Numbered from the stretch's first letter, positions 1 to 9,210 are shown. The stretch: 58,628 bases of DNA from Alphaproteobacteria bacterium (GCA_006226495.1 SBGU01000027.1:1-58628); one strand, 5' to 3'. Numbers and translations are program-made. Notes: generated by a model from the sequence alone, not told the origin.

Positions 1-271
1 ATAAGGAATTTAATAAATTCTTTGGCGGTTGTTGGGTGTTTTTTGCGATGTGCGAAGGAAATTTTGTCAATTGTCGATAGTTGGGTTTGGTTGAGCATCT
101 GCAGGCGCCTAGGAACAAGCCACGACGTTAGCGCTGGTTCGTGTCGAGGAGCACTAGCAGACTGGTACCCGTACAATGTGAATGACACCTAGGTAGGCGT
201 GGTTTGTCTTAAATGGTGAGCACCGATGGGGCGGGCTGGAGATTATGAGGTTTTTTTGGCACAGTGTGCAC

Positions 272-1219
272 TTAACGTTTTCCTAGCAAGACCTCCAAGC
301 GCCTGGTCACCTCCAACTCTGACTTGCCAAAATCCATGGCAAGATCGCTGACGGCTTCGCCTTTGGTCGCGAGGCTGAGCAGGCGCGCATCTTCTGCTTC
401 GGTCCACTCCAAGTCGTCGCGATTTGACGGTGTCGATCGTATTGGACTGAGCGTGCGTTTTGGCACGCGATGTTTACTTTCGACTTCGTCAAGAGACGAC
501 CTTCGGCGTTTCCTGCTGGAGCGTTGGGTCTTCTTCTCTGGCGCAAAGAGATGCCAGCGCGGTCCGCCAATATTGTTGTCTTTGCCCTTGAACGGCGTGT
601 CCCAATCCATTGCCCAGCCCGAGATCTCTGAACTGGCGGCCTGTGAGACGCTGCGATAGTGAGCTCTGGAGGGCCCGGAAAGTGCTTCACCCCATAGCCG
701 GTTTTGATTGAGCATCCGAGCGATGAGAGTGTCAGCAAGAAGTTTCCTGTAGTTGTGCGTCTCCAGGGATTCCTGGTAGATCTCACCGGCGATCGAGGGA
801 TCAATAGAATGAGGCTTGCCTGGTTGAGCATCAATAAACCGGCCGATCTCGCGGGGCGAGAATGAAAAGTAGCGGCATACCTCCGGTATTTTGGCTTTAG
901 CTGCCGCATCTGCCGCGTTGCAATCGCCACATATGAGCGTGCGCCTAAATCGTTCGAAGAAAGGCACGAGCCAACGCGTGAGGAACCGGTTTTCGTCTTC
1001 GTCCAATACCGTGTTTAATCGCAATTGGCACTGCAACTCGGCCGCGCGGTCGAAAACATATCGATGAATATGATCGTGATGGTCTTCGAGACTGGCGAAC
1101 GTACCGTTCGAACGATCTCTCCTGACCAACATCTGCTTGTGGCGCTTGCAGGTTGGGCAATTCCAATTAAGCGGCGTTTCTTCCCATGCTTTATTGGTTC
1201 GGACACTATCGTCGTACAC
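272..1219 (-). CDS. HNH-type endonuclease, probable
   Basis: A 315-residue protein with the layout of a zinc-stabilised HNH nuclease: CPTC at residues 21-24, LEDHHDH at 44-50 supplying the metal-binding His and Asp residues, and ICGDCN at 96-101. CxxC, DHH, CxxCN is the classical ordering of the Cys4 HNH (beta-beta-alpha-metal) fold. The middle is helical. A basic, Arg/Lys-rich stretch near 225-260 is followed by a short C-terminal segment (WTEAEDARLLSLA) that resembles a Myb/SANT-like or sigma-4-like DNA-binding helix. It has no close operon partner in the window and lies at the outer visible part of the island. The likely role is DNA cleavage in defence or in element biology; the exact target cannot be told from sequence. 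Confidence 0.6.
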   Translation of the reverse strand: MYDDSVRTNKAWEETPLNWNCPTCKRHKQMLVRRDRSNGTFASLEDHHDHIHRYVFDRAAELQCQLRLNTVLDEDENRFLTRWLVPFFERFRRTLICGDCNAADAAAKAKIPEVCRYFSFSPREIGRFIDAQPGKPHSIDPSIAGEIYQESLETHNYRKLLADTLIARMLNQNRLWGEALSGPSRAHYRSVSQAASSEISGWAMDWDTPFKGKDNNIGGPRWHLFAPEKKTQRSSRKRRRSSLDEVESKHRVPKRTLSPIRSTPSNRDDLEWTEAEDARLLSLATKGEAVSDLAMDFGKSELEVTRRLEVLLGKR

Positions 1220-1322
1220 GGGTAGGTGCCTTCTTTGCGGAGACGGAATTCTTTTCCTTAAAAAATTAATAGACCACTGATAAGGTTATTCATCAATACT
1301 CAAGATTGCATAGAGGGCTAAA

Positions 1323-1763
1323 ATGCATAGCAGACGACGCATTGCAGTCGGGTTGTTTTCCGTTCTGACACTTGCTGTAAGTTCGAGTGGCGTTCTGGCT
1401 GAGAGGTTTGAGCGGTATGGTGGCGCAGAAACACCCAGCACAATGATGCAGGCAGCCTAGGCAGGGTATAAAATATCTCCAATATCTCTGGAGATAGAAT
1501 TGACCTTGTATGCCGTCGCCGCCCTTGTAGATCGTCGGCGCGAAATCATGCGCGAACAGGCGTTTCTGCGTTAGGAAATCAAGGCTAAGTCCCTGGCCGA
1601 TGTACTCGTGCAGTTTCCTAGAGCTATTCGAATTCTCGAGTTTAAACGGAGAGATAACAAAGACACCAACCACTCCTCCCAAGGGTGGGCAATACCCGGC
1701 ATGGTGACGCTGACGCACCCAACCTCAGGCAACCATTATTCGTGGCATTGGCAGAGACTGTGA
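1323..1763 (+). pseudogene. possible secreted protein broken by two amber codons
   Basis: An ATG at 1323 behind a purine-rich AGAGGG opens a frame starting MHSRRRIAVGLFSVLTLAVS, a convincing Sec signal peptide with a cleavage-like site near VLA-E. The frame stops after 45 codons at a TAG (1458-1460). The same frame then runs on to a second TAG (1572-1574) and a final TGA (1761-1763), with plausible amphipathic sequence between. The tail overlaps the 3' end of the convergent merR gene by about 28 bases, so it may be non-coding. The simplest reading is a decayed exported protein or a 45-residue secreted peptide. No family was recognised. Confidence 0.3.
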
Positions 1764-2158
1764 TCCGCAAGCACCTGGATAATACGGCAATCCGAAATCG
1801 CACCGCCAGAACACTTGTCGATCATGCGTTTGAGCTCTGCTTGCAGGACTTGCAAAGAGGCGATCTTACGCTCCACGGCATTCAGGTGTTGTCTGGCAAT
1901 GGCATCCACCTCTCCGCACGGTCTGTTTGGTTGATCAGCGAGCTCAAGGAGGTTTCTGATGTCATCGAGAGAAAAGCCGAGCTCTCGACTGTGGCGCACG
2001 AAGGTAAGTCGTTCCAGGTGGGTGTCGTTATATAGGCGCCGGTTATTTTCGGCGCGGATCGCCCTGGGCATCACCCCAATGTCTTCATAATAGCGAATCG
2101 TTTGCACCTTGGTATCAGTACGTTTCGCCAATTCACCGATCATAAATTCTTGGGTCAT
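1736..2158 (-). CDS. MerR-family heavy-metal-responsive regulator (CadR/PbrR/ZntR-like)
   Basis: A 140-residue MerR protein. Residues 1-70 form the winged-helix DNA-binding domain (IGELAKRTDTKVQTIRYYED). A long dimerisation helix covers about 82-112, and the metal-binding tail carries Cys81, Cys116, Cys124 and a terminal CQCHE. Cys near 80 plus CxGGxxxxCxII is the pattern of the CadR/PbrR/ZntR branch that senses Cd, Pb or Zn. It is divergently transcribed from a CDF exporter gene at 2237, and the 78-base gap holds a MerR-type promoter with a 19-base spacer. It probably activates the exporter when metal-loaded and represses it otherwise. Which metal is sensed is not decided by sequence alone. 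Confidence 0.9.
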   Translation of the reverse strand: MTQEFMIGELAKRTDTKVQTIRYYEDIGVMPRAIRAENNRRLYNDTHLERLTFVRHSRELGFSLDDIRNLLELADQPNRPCGEVDAIARQHLNAVERKIASLQVLQAELKRMIDKCSGGAISDCRIIQVLADHSLCQCHE

Positions 2159-2169
2159 GTATTTTCTCC

Positions 2170-2200
2170 TTGCTCCTACAGCTACTGTAGCATGTAGGGT
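2170..2200 (+). promoter_or_regulatory. MerR-type metal-inducible promoter and operator
   Basis: A -35-like TTGCTC (2170-2175) and a -10-like TAGGGT (2195-2200) are separated by 19 bases, the stretched spacing typical of MerR-activated promoters. The spacer contains the perfect dyad CTACAG-CTA-CTGTAG (2176-2190), the expected regulator footprint. It faces the exporter gene at 2237. Confidence 0.75.
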
Positions 2201-2236
2201 CGTGGAAGAGAAATTAACAGCGATTCGAGGTAAGAA

Positions 2237-2899
2237 ATGTCTGGCGATTGCGGGTGTAGTGCGAACCAGAACTTTGATGGCTCATCACCTTCTTACAAGC
2301 GAGTGCTGATCGTCATCATTGCCATCAACCTCGGCATGTTCTTCGTCGAGCTTTTTGGCGGCCTTGCGTCTGGTTCTATGGCGCTTCTCGCAGATTCTCT
2401 CGACTTTCTGGGTGACAGCGCAACCTATACCATCTCGCTCATTGTCATCGGCATGCCGCTGGCTGTGCGCGCCAAGGCCGGCTTGTTTAAAGGCCTATCC
2501 CTGTTCATTATTGCCGCCTGGGTGCTTGGCAGCACGTTTTACCGTGTGTTTATTGAAGGTGTGCCGGAAGCCCTCACGATGGGTACGATTGGGGTCGCTG
2601 CCTTTGCTGCTAACGTGATTAGTGCTGTTTTGTTGCTCAAATATAAAGACGGCGACAGCAATGTACGCTCGGTATGGCTCTGTAGCCGCAACGACGCGAT
2701 CGGCAACCTAGCGGTGATCCTTGCGGCTTCCGGGATTGCAGCCACGGATGCGGCGTGGCCGGACCTACTTGTCGCGGGCATCATGGGCAGCCTGTTCATT
2801 CATTCAGCCACCAATATCGTGCGGCAATCCTGGACGGAACTTTCAGACGAGAAACAGCGTGAGGATGGTAGCCGTGACAAATGCAGCAAAAGCCGGTAA
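2237..2899 (+). CDS. cation diffusion facilitator (CDF) heavy-metal exporter
   Basis: A 220-residue membrane protein of the CDF family, which exports Zn, Cd, Co or similar ions from the cytoplasm by proton antiport. About six hydrophobic segments are visible. The transport-site Asp residues appear in LADSLDFLGDS (TM2) and again in SRNDAIGNLAV (TM5), as in the HxxxD/DxxxD signature. A Cys-rich N-terminus (GDCGCSAN) may bind metal. The chain ends soon after the last TM, so the cytoplasmic C-terminal CDF domain is missing; short members of this kind often accompany MerR regulators. It is divergent from merR and lies upstream of the czc operon, so it is part of one metal-resistance module. Confidence 0.88.
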   Translation: MSGDCGCSANQNFDGSSPSYKRVLIVIIAINLGMFFVELFGGLASGSMALLADSLDFLGDSATYTISLIVIGMPLAVRAKAGLFKGLSLFIIAAWVLGSTFYRVFIEGVPEALTMGTIGVAAFAANVISAVLLLKYKDGDSNVRSVWLCSRNDAIGNLAVILAASGIAATDAAWPDLLVAGIMGSLFIHSATNIVRQSWTELSDEKQREDGSRDKCSKSR

Positions 2900-2942
2900 A
2901 AGCGATGAAGATTGAATCCAGATGAAGATGCAGACGTGATCG

Positions 2943-3257
2943 ATGGCTAAATTATTCAGGATATTGCTGTTGTTCGTCTTCGTGACGGCGCCGACGCTGG
3001 ATATTGCGCTTCTGGATTCTCAGGAGCCAGATGATCACTTTACCGAAAGCTTTCATAGTGTGGAAGCTTCGCAGCAGTCGGTGGACAAAGATCTCCATTG
3101 CAATTGCCACATCATTCACCATGGTACTTTTTTCACGAAAGTTAAGCCTTTCTTCCAGCATGTCGGAGCCGTAAAACTGCGTCCAGTGCCGACGCAGCGT
3201 GCTGACGGCCTACATCCGGAACCTGGCCTGCACCCCCCTTCGCGCTCTCTCATTTAA
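2943..3257 (+). CDS. small exported Cys/His-containing protein at head of czc operon
   Basis: A 104-residue protein with an N-terminal hydrophobic signal segment (KLFRILLLFVFVTAPTLD) and a later HCNCHIIHH cluster (about residues 52-60) that could bind a metal. It lies 43 bases after the CDF exporter and 90 bases before the outer-membrane factor gene. Small periplasmic metal-binding proteins of unknown role commonly sit at this place in czc/cus-type operons. No named family could be assigned. Confidence 0.55.
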   Translation: MAKLFRILLLFVFVTAPTLDIALLDSQEPDDHFTESFHSVEASQQSVDKDLHCNCHIIHHGTFFTKVKPFFQHVGAVKLRPVPTQRADGLHPEPGLHPPSRSLI

Positions 3258-3347
3258 CGATGTTCCTGCGCGGCTTCTGGTTGAGGTTTCCTCTCTGAAA
3301 TCTCTACGGGCCCGCAAGCTTCAATCTTTTTTTGAGAGCGAATAAGC

Positions 3348-4589
3348 ATGAAATATAGGCGACATGCCCTTATGGGCGTCGCGGTGATCGGCATTTGTAC
3401 CGGCATGGTACAAATCGGCCCCGCGGTGTGGGCGGACAGCGGGAAGCGTCCCGTCCTCCATGAATTTATTGAACAGGTCTCTGCCGAGCATCCATCCCTA
3501 AAGGCAGCGGAAGCGGCCCTGGCGGCTGCCAGAGCGCGGGCCAAGGGGCAATCCCGCCCCATCTATAACCCTGAAATCGAAGTGGGGTATGAGAATGCGA
3601 CAGAGGTCACCAAGGAAGTAGGTCTGACACAAACGTTCGACTGGTCAGGCAAGCGTAAGGCCCGATCGCGTGTTGGCCTGGCCGAGGTCGATGCCGCGGA
3701 GGCCAGCTACGCGATCGCTAGGAAAGCATTATTGAGCGATATCCTGCAGTCGCTTGCCGATTATCAAACGGCATTGAGGCTACTGAATGTAGCATCGCAA
3801 CGCGAAAGCCTGAGCCAGCAATTCCTGGAACTCGCAATGCGTCGCCATCGGGCGGGCGAGATGCCGCAAGCCGAACTGCTGACTGCGCGCCTTGCATTAG
3901 CCGAAGCGCGAGCAGCAAAGAATGGAACAGCACTCGCACTGTCTTCAGCAGAAGAAAAGCTGGTCGCAATCAGTGGCCAAGATAGGGAGGTTTGGCCTCG
4001 CCTAGATGGTGCACCGCTTCATACAGTTGTAGAACCGGAACAAACGTCCTACGAGCGGCTTCCCGAGCTGCGGCTCGCTCAGGCGCAGTCGGAGATCGCG
4101 CGCGCCCGCATTCGGGTTGCCAAGTCAGAACGCATGCCTGACCCAACGGTTGGCGTGAGGGTTGGCGAGGAAGGCAACAGCAGCCTTGTGGGGCTTTCCG
4201 CTTCCATTCCCATCCCGATCCGCAACAACTACCGTGATCAGGTAGACGCGGCAGGATCTGATTTTCAGGAAACCCAGCAAAACTATTATGCAGAAAACAG
4301 GCGGGTTCGGGCACGCTATGACGCCAGCTTGAAACGCTATCTGGCGGTCTCTCAGGCCTGGAGCCTGTGGCAGGACCAGGGGGCTGAGCCGCTTAAAGAG
4401 CAACGCCTGCTTCTCGGCAAACTACTGGATGCGCGCCAGATAGGCGCCATCGATTATCTAATCCAACTCAATCAAACATTCGCAACCGAGGAAGCTTCTG
4501 TCGAGCTGAATGGTCGGCTCTGGAACGCCTGGTTTGACTGGCAAGACGCTGGTGCAACGGTTGAAGAATGGCTGGAGACAATCCAATGA
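3348..4589 (+). CDS. czcC: TolC-family outer-membrane factor of heavy-metal RND pump (CzcC-like)
   Basis: A 413-residue protein starting with a signal peptide (GVAVIGICTGMVQIGPAVWA). The rest is helix-rich with two related halves (KAAEAALAAARARAKGQ and RLAQAQSEIARARIRVAKSE), the duplicated outer-membrane efflux protein repeat. It would form the periplasm-spanning exit duct for the czcBA pump. Its stop codon overlaps the start of the next gene in ATGA, showing translational coupling. Length and order match CzcC. Substrate specificity (Co/Zn/Cd, or Ni or Cu) is not proven by sequence. Confidence 0.88.
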   Translation: MKYRRHALMGVAVIGICTGMVQIGPAVWADSGKRPVLHEFIEQVSAEHPSLKAAEAALAAARARAKGQSRPIYNPEIEVGYENATEVTKEVGLTQTFDWSGKRKARSRVGLAEVDAAEASYAIARKALLSDILQSLADYQTALRLLNVASQRESLSQQFLELAMRRHRAGEMPQAELLTARLALAEARAAKNGTALALSSAEEKLVAISGQDREVWPRLDGAPLHTVVEPEQTSYERLPELRLAQAQSEIARARIRVAKSERMPDPTVGVRVGEEGNSSLVGLSASIPIPIRNNYRDQVDAAGSDFQETQQNYYAENRRVRARYDASLKRYLAVSQAWSLWQDQGAEPLKEQRLLLGKLLDARQIGAIDYLIQLNQTFATEEASVELNGRLWNAWFDWQDAGATVEEWLETIQ

Positions 4590-5758
4590 AATACTCGCTA
4601 AAATTTGCACTGCTGGCACTGGTTTCACCGCTGGCAATCGATACCGCCGTTGTTGGCATGCTGCCAGAGCAGTTTGCTGCATTCGCTTACGAGCAGGAAG
4701 AACATAGCGATGAGCATGCTGAAGAAGGCGAAGAGCACGGCGAAGAAGAAATCGTCAAAATGTCTGATCAGGCGTTGCGCGCGGCAGGTGTTGTAACCGC
4801 GCGCGTCGCACCGCGGACGTTGGCAGAGACGATTTCGGCTCCGGGGGAGGTTACCGTCAATCAATATGCCACGCTGCAGGTAACGCCGCGTATAGAGGCC
4901 CAGGTCGTGGCCCGTCACGCCCGCATGGGGGATTTGGTCACAAAAGGCCAGGCTTTGGTGACCCTGTCCAGCGTCGATATGGCTGAGGCTCAGGCCAATC
5001 TCATTCTGGCAGAACAGGAATGGCGCCGGGTTCAAAAGCTCGGGCGCGATGTGGTCTCCGAGCAACGCTTTCTGGAAGCGCAGGTGGCGGCACAGCAAGC
5101 AAGAGCAAAAGTGCTCGCCTACGGCATGACGGAAATGCAGGCGCGGAAACTGCTGGAAAGCGACGTAGCGGCTGCGACCGGCGAATATGATCTGCTGGCG
5201 AGCCAGGAAGGCACCGTTATCCGTGACGCCTTCGTCGTGGGCCAGTTCATTGAGCCCGGTGTCCTTCTGTTTGAAGTAAGCGATGAGAAGCGGATCTGGG
5301 TAGAAGCTCAACTATCGCCCGAAAAAGCTGCCCGGATTGAACAGGGCGCCCAGGCTTGGGTCACAAAGAATGGGATATCCATGACGGGGACCGTCGTTCA
5401 GGTTCACCACCGGGTGGATGAAGCAACACGAACACTCGCTGTCAGGATCGAGGTGAACAACCAGGAAGACAGCCTCCATCCGGGCCAGTTCACGGATGTA
5501 GCAATCCAGACCGGCGAAGCCGAACGGGTAATTGCTGTTCCGGATAGCGCGATCATGTTGCTTGGGGGGCAACAGGTAGTGTTCAAACGCGAAGGCGATG
5601 AACTTCGCCCCATGCCACTTGATCTAGGCGCCTCTAAAGGTGGCTGGACTGAAGTGAAAGTAGGCCTGTTTGGTGGAGACGAGATCGTCATTGAGAACGC
5701 CTTCCTGATCAAATCTCTCATCTTGAAGTCCAAGATGGGTGAAGGCCATGGGCACTAG
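4586..5758 (+). CDS. czcB: periplasmic adaptor of heavy-metal RND pump (CzcB-like)
   Basis: The chosen start (ATG 4586) overlaps the czcC stop by four bases; an earlier in-frame ATG at 4568 is inside czcC and less likely. The protein has 390 residues. It begins with a signal peptide, followed by a His/Glu-rich stretch (EQEEHSDEHAEEGEEHGEEE) typical of CzcB N-termini that collect metal. Lipoyl and barrel-sandwich strands follow (APGEVTVNQYATLQVTPRIE), then a helical hairpin around residues 130-190 and a C-terminal membrane-proximal beta region. It bridges the CzcA pump and the CzcC duct in the periplasm. Confidence 0.9.
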   Translation: MKYSLKFALLALVSPLAIDTAVVGMLPEQFAAFAYEQEEHSDEHAEEGEEHGEEEIVKMSDQALRAAGVVTARVAPRTLAETISAPGEVTVNQYATLQVTPRIEAQVVARHARMGDLVTKGQALVTLSSVDMAEAQANLILAEQEWRRVQKLGRDVVSEQRFLEAQVAAQQARAKVLAYGMTEMQARKLLESDVAAATGEYDLLASQEGTVIRDAFVVGQFIEPGVLLFEVSDEKRIWVEAQLSPEKAARIEQGAQAWVTKNGISMTGTVVQVHHRVDEATRTLAVRIEVNNQEDSLHPGQFTDVAIQTGEAERVIAVPDSAIMLLGGQQVVFKREGDELRPMPLDLGASKGGWTEVKVGLFGGDEIVIENAFLIKSLILKSKMGEGHGH

Positions 5759-5767
5759 GAGGCGCAA

Positions 5768-8700
5768 ATGTTAAACAAACTCGTAGAAAGCGCGCTCCAG
5801 TACAAGTTCCTGGTGATTATTGCGTTTCTGGTCGTCGGCTTCATGGGCTGGCGCGCCGTCAACACCGTACCAATCGACGCATTTCCTGATGTGACGCCGG
5901 TACAGGTGAACATCTACACGGAGTCCCCCGGTCTTGCGGCGGAAGATGTTGAACAACTGCTAACCTTCCCGGTGGAATCCGGCATGGCGGGCTTGCCGGG
6001 TGTGCAGGAAATCCGTTCGGTCAGCCTCTTCGGTCTCTCGTATGTGGCAGTCTATTTCGAAGATGACATGGACATCTATTTCGTCCGACGCCTTGTCATG
6101 GAGCGCCTAGCGGAAGTTGGTGACCGCATCCCGGAAGGATACGGCACCCCGGAGATGGGTCCCAATACATCCGGGCTTGGGCAGGTTTTCTGGTATACGG
6201 TCGAACAAGCTGACGAGAAGCTGGCGGGGGTCGACAGCGAGATGGATCTGCGTACTTTGCAGGATTGGACCATCCGTTTGATTCTCCGCACAGCGCCTGG
6301 CGTGGATGATGTCATGTCCTGGGGCGGTCAGGAACGCCAATATCAAGTCCAGATCGATCCGCTCAAGCTTATCAAATATAATCTTGGTTACCGCGATGTG
6401 ATGGAGGTGATCGAGACCAACAATCGGCAGGTAGGTGGCCAATATATCGACCAGGGTCCGGAACAGTATCTGGTGCGGGGTCTTGGCCTCGTGCGGAATG
6501 AAGAAGACCTTGGCAACATTGTTGTCAAGCAAGTCGACGGCACGCCAGTGTACCTCCGGGACGTTGCAATCATCTCTCAAGCAGGGGCTCTTCGTTTCGG
6601 CGCTGTCACACGAGACGGCAAGGAAGTCGTGCTCGGCATGGCCTTGTCCCGCATTGGCGAAAACGCCAAGAATGTGGTCGATGCCGTCAAGGAAAAGGTC
6701 GGAATTGCCGAACAAGCCCTGCCGGACGGAGTTGAGATCAAGCCGATCTATGACCGCACCGAACTGGTGGAAAAAGCCGTTGCGACAGCAGAAAATGCAC
6801 TCGTTGAGGGCTCAATCCTTGTAGCCATAGTCCTGTTTCTGTTCCTTGGGGAATTACGGTCAGCCTTGGTGGTGATTGCAGCCCTGCCACTGGCTATGCT
6901 GATTGCCTTCATCTTTATGGAAAATGCCGGGTTATCGGCAAACCTCATGTCGCTCGCAGGCCTTGCCATCGGTATCGGCATGATGGTGGATGGAGCTGTT
7001 GTGATGGTGGAAAACTCCTTCAGGGTGATGGCGGAACGTCGGGAAGCGGGGGAAAGCGTCAACCGTACAGCTGCTGTTCTTGAGGCGGCTCGGGAGGTTG
7101 CCAACCCAATTTCATTCGCAATCCTGATCATCATCGTGGTGTTCCTGCCGCTCTTCAGTCTGGAGGGCCTGGAGGGCAAGCTTTTCAAGCCGATGGCCTT
7201 CAACATCAGCTTTGCCATGGCGGGCTCCCTCCTGCTGACGCTGACGATCATCCCTGTTCTGGCCGCGTTGATCCTCAAGCCCAAGGAGGAGAAAGACACC
7301 GTCCTCGTCGCCTGGATCAAGAAACGCTACCTGCCACTCCTTGATTGGGCGCTGGGGCATAGGAAAGCTGTGGTGGGTGGCGCGGTCGCACTCCTGCTGG
7401 GCAGCCTGGCACTCTTCCCGCTTCTTGGCAAAGAGTTCATGCCGCAGTTGCAGGAAGGCTCGATCATGTGGCGGGTAACGTCAATTCCGTCAACGTCACT
7501 CGATCAGTCGATCAGGATTTCGAAGGATATTGAGATAGCGCTCGGCAAATTCCCGGAGGTGGAAACCACGCTTGCCATGATCGGCCGTGCCGAAAAGGGC
7601 GAGACGGCGGATGTCAACTATATGGAGATCTATACAGCCCTCAAACCGCATGATGAATGGACTGGCGACCGCACCATAGCGGAACTGGCCGAAGACATGC
7701 GGGAGGAGTTGGAAAAGGTTGTGCCCACGTCTGTCATCGCCTTCACCCAGCCGATCCAAATGCGCGTTGAAGAACTGATCTCCGGCGTAAGAGCCACGCT
7801 CGCGGTTAAACTCTATGGGGAAGACCTAAGCGAACTGGACAGGCTGAGCGCAGGGATCAAAGAGGCCGTGTCTTCCGTTCCGGGTGTGGCCGACCTCTCT
7901 CTGGAAGCCAATATCGGCAAGCCACAGGTACGAATACAAGTGAACCGGTCAGCGCTTGCTCGGTATGGGATGAATGCGGATGACATCCTTGATATTGTCC
8001 GTACCGGCATCGGCAACGAGCCTGTCAGTACCCTAATTGATGGGGTCAAGCGGTTTGATATCACCGCACGCCTGCAGGATGCCTCCAAAGCCTCTGTTGT
8101 AGCGATCAAGGCTATCCCTGTCAGGACATCATCGGGAGCAATCATATCGCTTTCTGATGTGGCAGATGTGAGTGTCGGGGAGGGCTATAGCTTTGTCCGG
8201 CGCGAGCAGTTGCAGCGCTATGCCGTGATCCAGATGGATGTGCGCGGACGTGATGTGGATGGTTTTGTGCAGGACGCCAACAAGGCAATTGAAGCGCAGG
8301 TCGACTTGCCTCCGGGCTATTGGGTCGAATGGGGCGGTGCCTTTGAGAACCAGCAACGGGCTCTTGCCCGCCTGTCGGTGATCGTGCCGCTGACGATCTT
8401 TTTCATCTTCGTATTGCTCTATACGGCCTTTAACTCGGTACGCTTTGCCACTCTGATTATCGCAAACGTACCGTTCGCCACTGCAGGCGGTTTGGTCGGA
8501 CTGTTTGTCACAGGCCAATATGTGTCCGTGCCATCAGCAATCGGTTTTATCGCTGTCTTTGGTGTGGCGATGCTGAACGGTATTGTACTCGTCAGCTTCA
8601 TCAATGAGCTACGGGCCAAAGGCATGAACGTGCATGATGCCGTGCGGCGCGGCACGGAACTCCGATTAAGGCCCGTCTTGATGACAGCCAGCGTTGCGAT

Positions 8701-8896
8701 CCTTGGCCTTGTTCCCATGCTGCTTTCAAGCGGTGTCGGGGCGGAGACGCAGCGCCCTTTGGCGACCGTTGTGGTCGGTGGCCTGTTTACGTCCACTTTG
8801 CTGACGCTCGTGCTGTTGCCGGTTATTTATGACTGGATGGAAAGTCGGGACGGCAGAACAAAACCTCTCCCTTCAAATGACGAGGTGCAATCATGA
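5768..8896 (+). CDS. czcA: heavy-metal efflux RND transporter, CzcA family
   Basis: 1042 residues, the usual HME-RND length. It has twelve predicted TM helices in two halves separated by two large periplasmic loops. TM1 is followed by VPIDAFPDVTPVQV, the conserved HME-RND opening. The proton-relay region reads GIGMMVDGAVVMVEN (about residues 399-413). Typical C-terminal motifs are present (FGVAMLNGIVLVSF, LRPVLMTASVAILGLVP). It pumps divalent or monovalent metal ions out using proton motive force. It follows czcB by nine bases and overlaps the PII-like gene by four bases (ATGA). The relay motif is intermediate between Czc and Cus types, so the ion is uncertain. Confidence 0.93.
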   Translation: MLNKLVESALQYKFLVIIAFLVVGFMGWRAVNTVPIDAFPDVTPVQVNIYTESPGLAAEDVEQLLTFPVESGMAGLPGVQEIRSVSLFGLSYVAVYFEDDMDIYFVRRLVMERLAEVGDRIPEGYGTPEMGPNTSGLGQVFWYTVEQADEKLAGVDSEMDLRTLQDWTIRLILRTAPGVDDVMSWGGQERQYQVQIDPLKLIKYNLGYRDVMEVIETNNRQVGGQYIDQGPEQYLVRGLGLVRNEEDLGNIVVKQVDGTPVYLRDVAIISQAGALRFGAVTRDGKEVVLGMALSRIGENAKNVVDAVKEKVGIAEQALPDGVEIKPIYDRTELVEKAVATAENALVEGSILVAIVLFLFLGELRSALVVIAALPLAMLIAFIFMENAGLSANLMSLAGLAIGIGMMVDGAVVMVENSFRVMAERREAGESVNRTAAVLEAAREVANPISFAILIIIVVFLPLFSLEGLEGKLFKPMAFNISFAMAGSLLLTLTIIPVLAALILKPKEEKDTVLVAWIKKRYLPLLDWALGHRKAVVGGAVALLLGSLALFPLLGKEFMPQLQEGSIMWRVTSIPSTSLDQSIRISKDIEIALGKFPEVETTLAMIGRAEKGETADVNYMEIYTALKPHDEWTGDRTIAELAEDMREELEKVVPTSVIAFTQPIQMRVEELISGVRATLAVKLYGEDLSELDRLSAGIKEAVSSVPGVADLSLEANIGKPQVRIQVNRSALARYGMNADDILDIVRTGIGNEPVSTLIDGVKRFDITARLQDASKASVVAIKAIPVRTSSGAIISLSDVADVSVGEGYSFVRREQLQRYAVIQMDVRGRDVDGFVQDANKAIEAQVDLPPGYWVEWGGAFENQQRALARLSVIVPLTIFFIFVLLYTAFNSVRFATLIIANVPFATAGGLVGLFVTGQYVSVPSAIGFIAVFGVAMLNGIVLVSFINELRAKGMNVHDAVRRGTELRLRPVLMTASVAILGLVPMLLSSGVGAETQRPLATVVVGGLFTSTLLTLVLLPVIYDWMESRDGRTKPLPSNDEVQS

Positions 8897-9210
8897 AAGA
8901 GATCAAAGCCTTCATCCACCGGAATCGCATATCCGATGTCGTCCATGACCTGAAAAAGGCGGGATACAAATATATCTCTGTCGTTGATGTCCTAGGGCTT
9001 CTTAAAGCGCTCAACGACAAGGAACAGCATTATTCGGTCGAGATCGGTGACAAGGTTGTGTCCGAGGTCAAGCTGGAGCTTGTTTGCGACGATCATCAAT
9101 TGGATGTCGCCGTCGACATCATCAGCCGTCAAGGGCGAACTGGCCAGAAGACGGCTGGCTGGATTTATGTGACCGAAGTGGAGCAGGCCATCAAAATTGA
9201 TGGCGTCTAA
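8893..9210 (+). CDS. PII-like regulator linked to the czc pump
   Basis: A 105-residue protein with a ferredoxin-like beta-alpha-beta pattern. The N-terminal strand MKEIKAFIHRNRISDVVHDL resembles the start of GlnB/GlnK (KxVxAIIKPFKLDDV), and the end GWIYVTEVEQAIKI matches the last PII strand. The T-loop Tyr51 context of true nitrogen PII proteins is absent. A distinct PII subgroup encoded beside CzcA/CusA-type pumps has been described, and this gene overlaps czcA by ATGA. It probably modulates pump activity or expression according to a small ligand or metal. Confidence 0.75.
   Translation: MKEIKAFIHRNRISDVVHDLKKAGYKYISVVDVLGLLKALNDKEQHYSVEIGDKVVSEVKLELVCDDHQLDVAVDIISRQGRTGQKTAGWIYVTEVEQAIKIDGV

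Noticed and set aside
1293-1718. Leftward 141-residue frame opposite the signal-peptide frame
   Set aside because: Its translation has no coherent domain or composition, while the opposite strand carries a signal peptide and ribosome-binding site.
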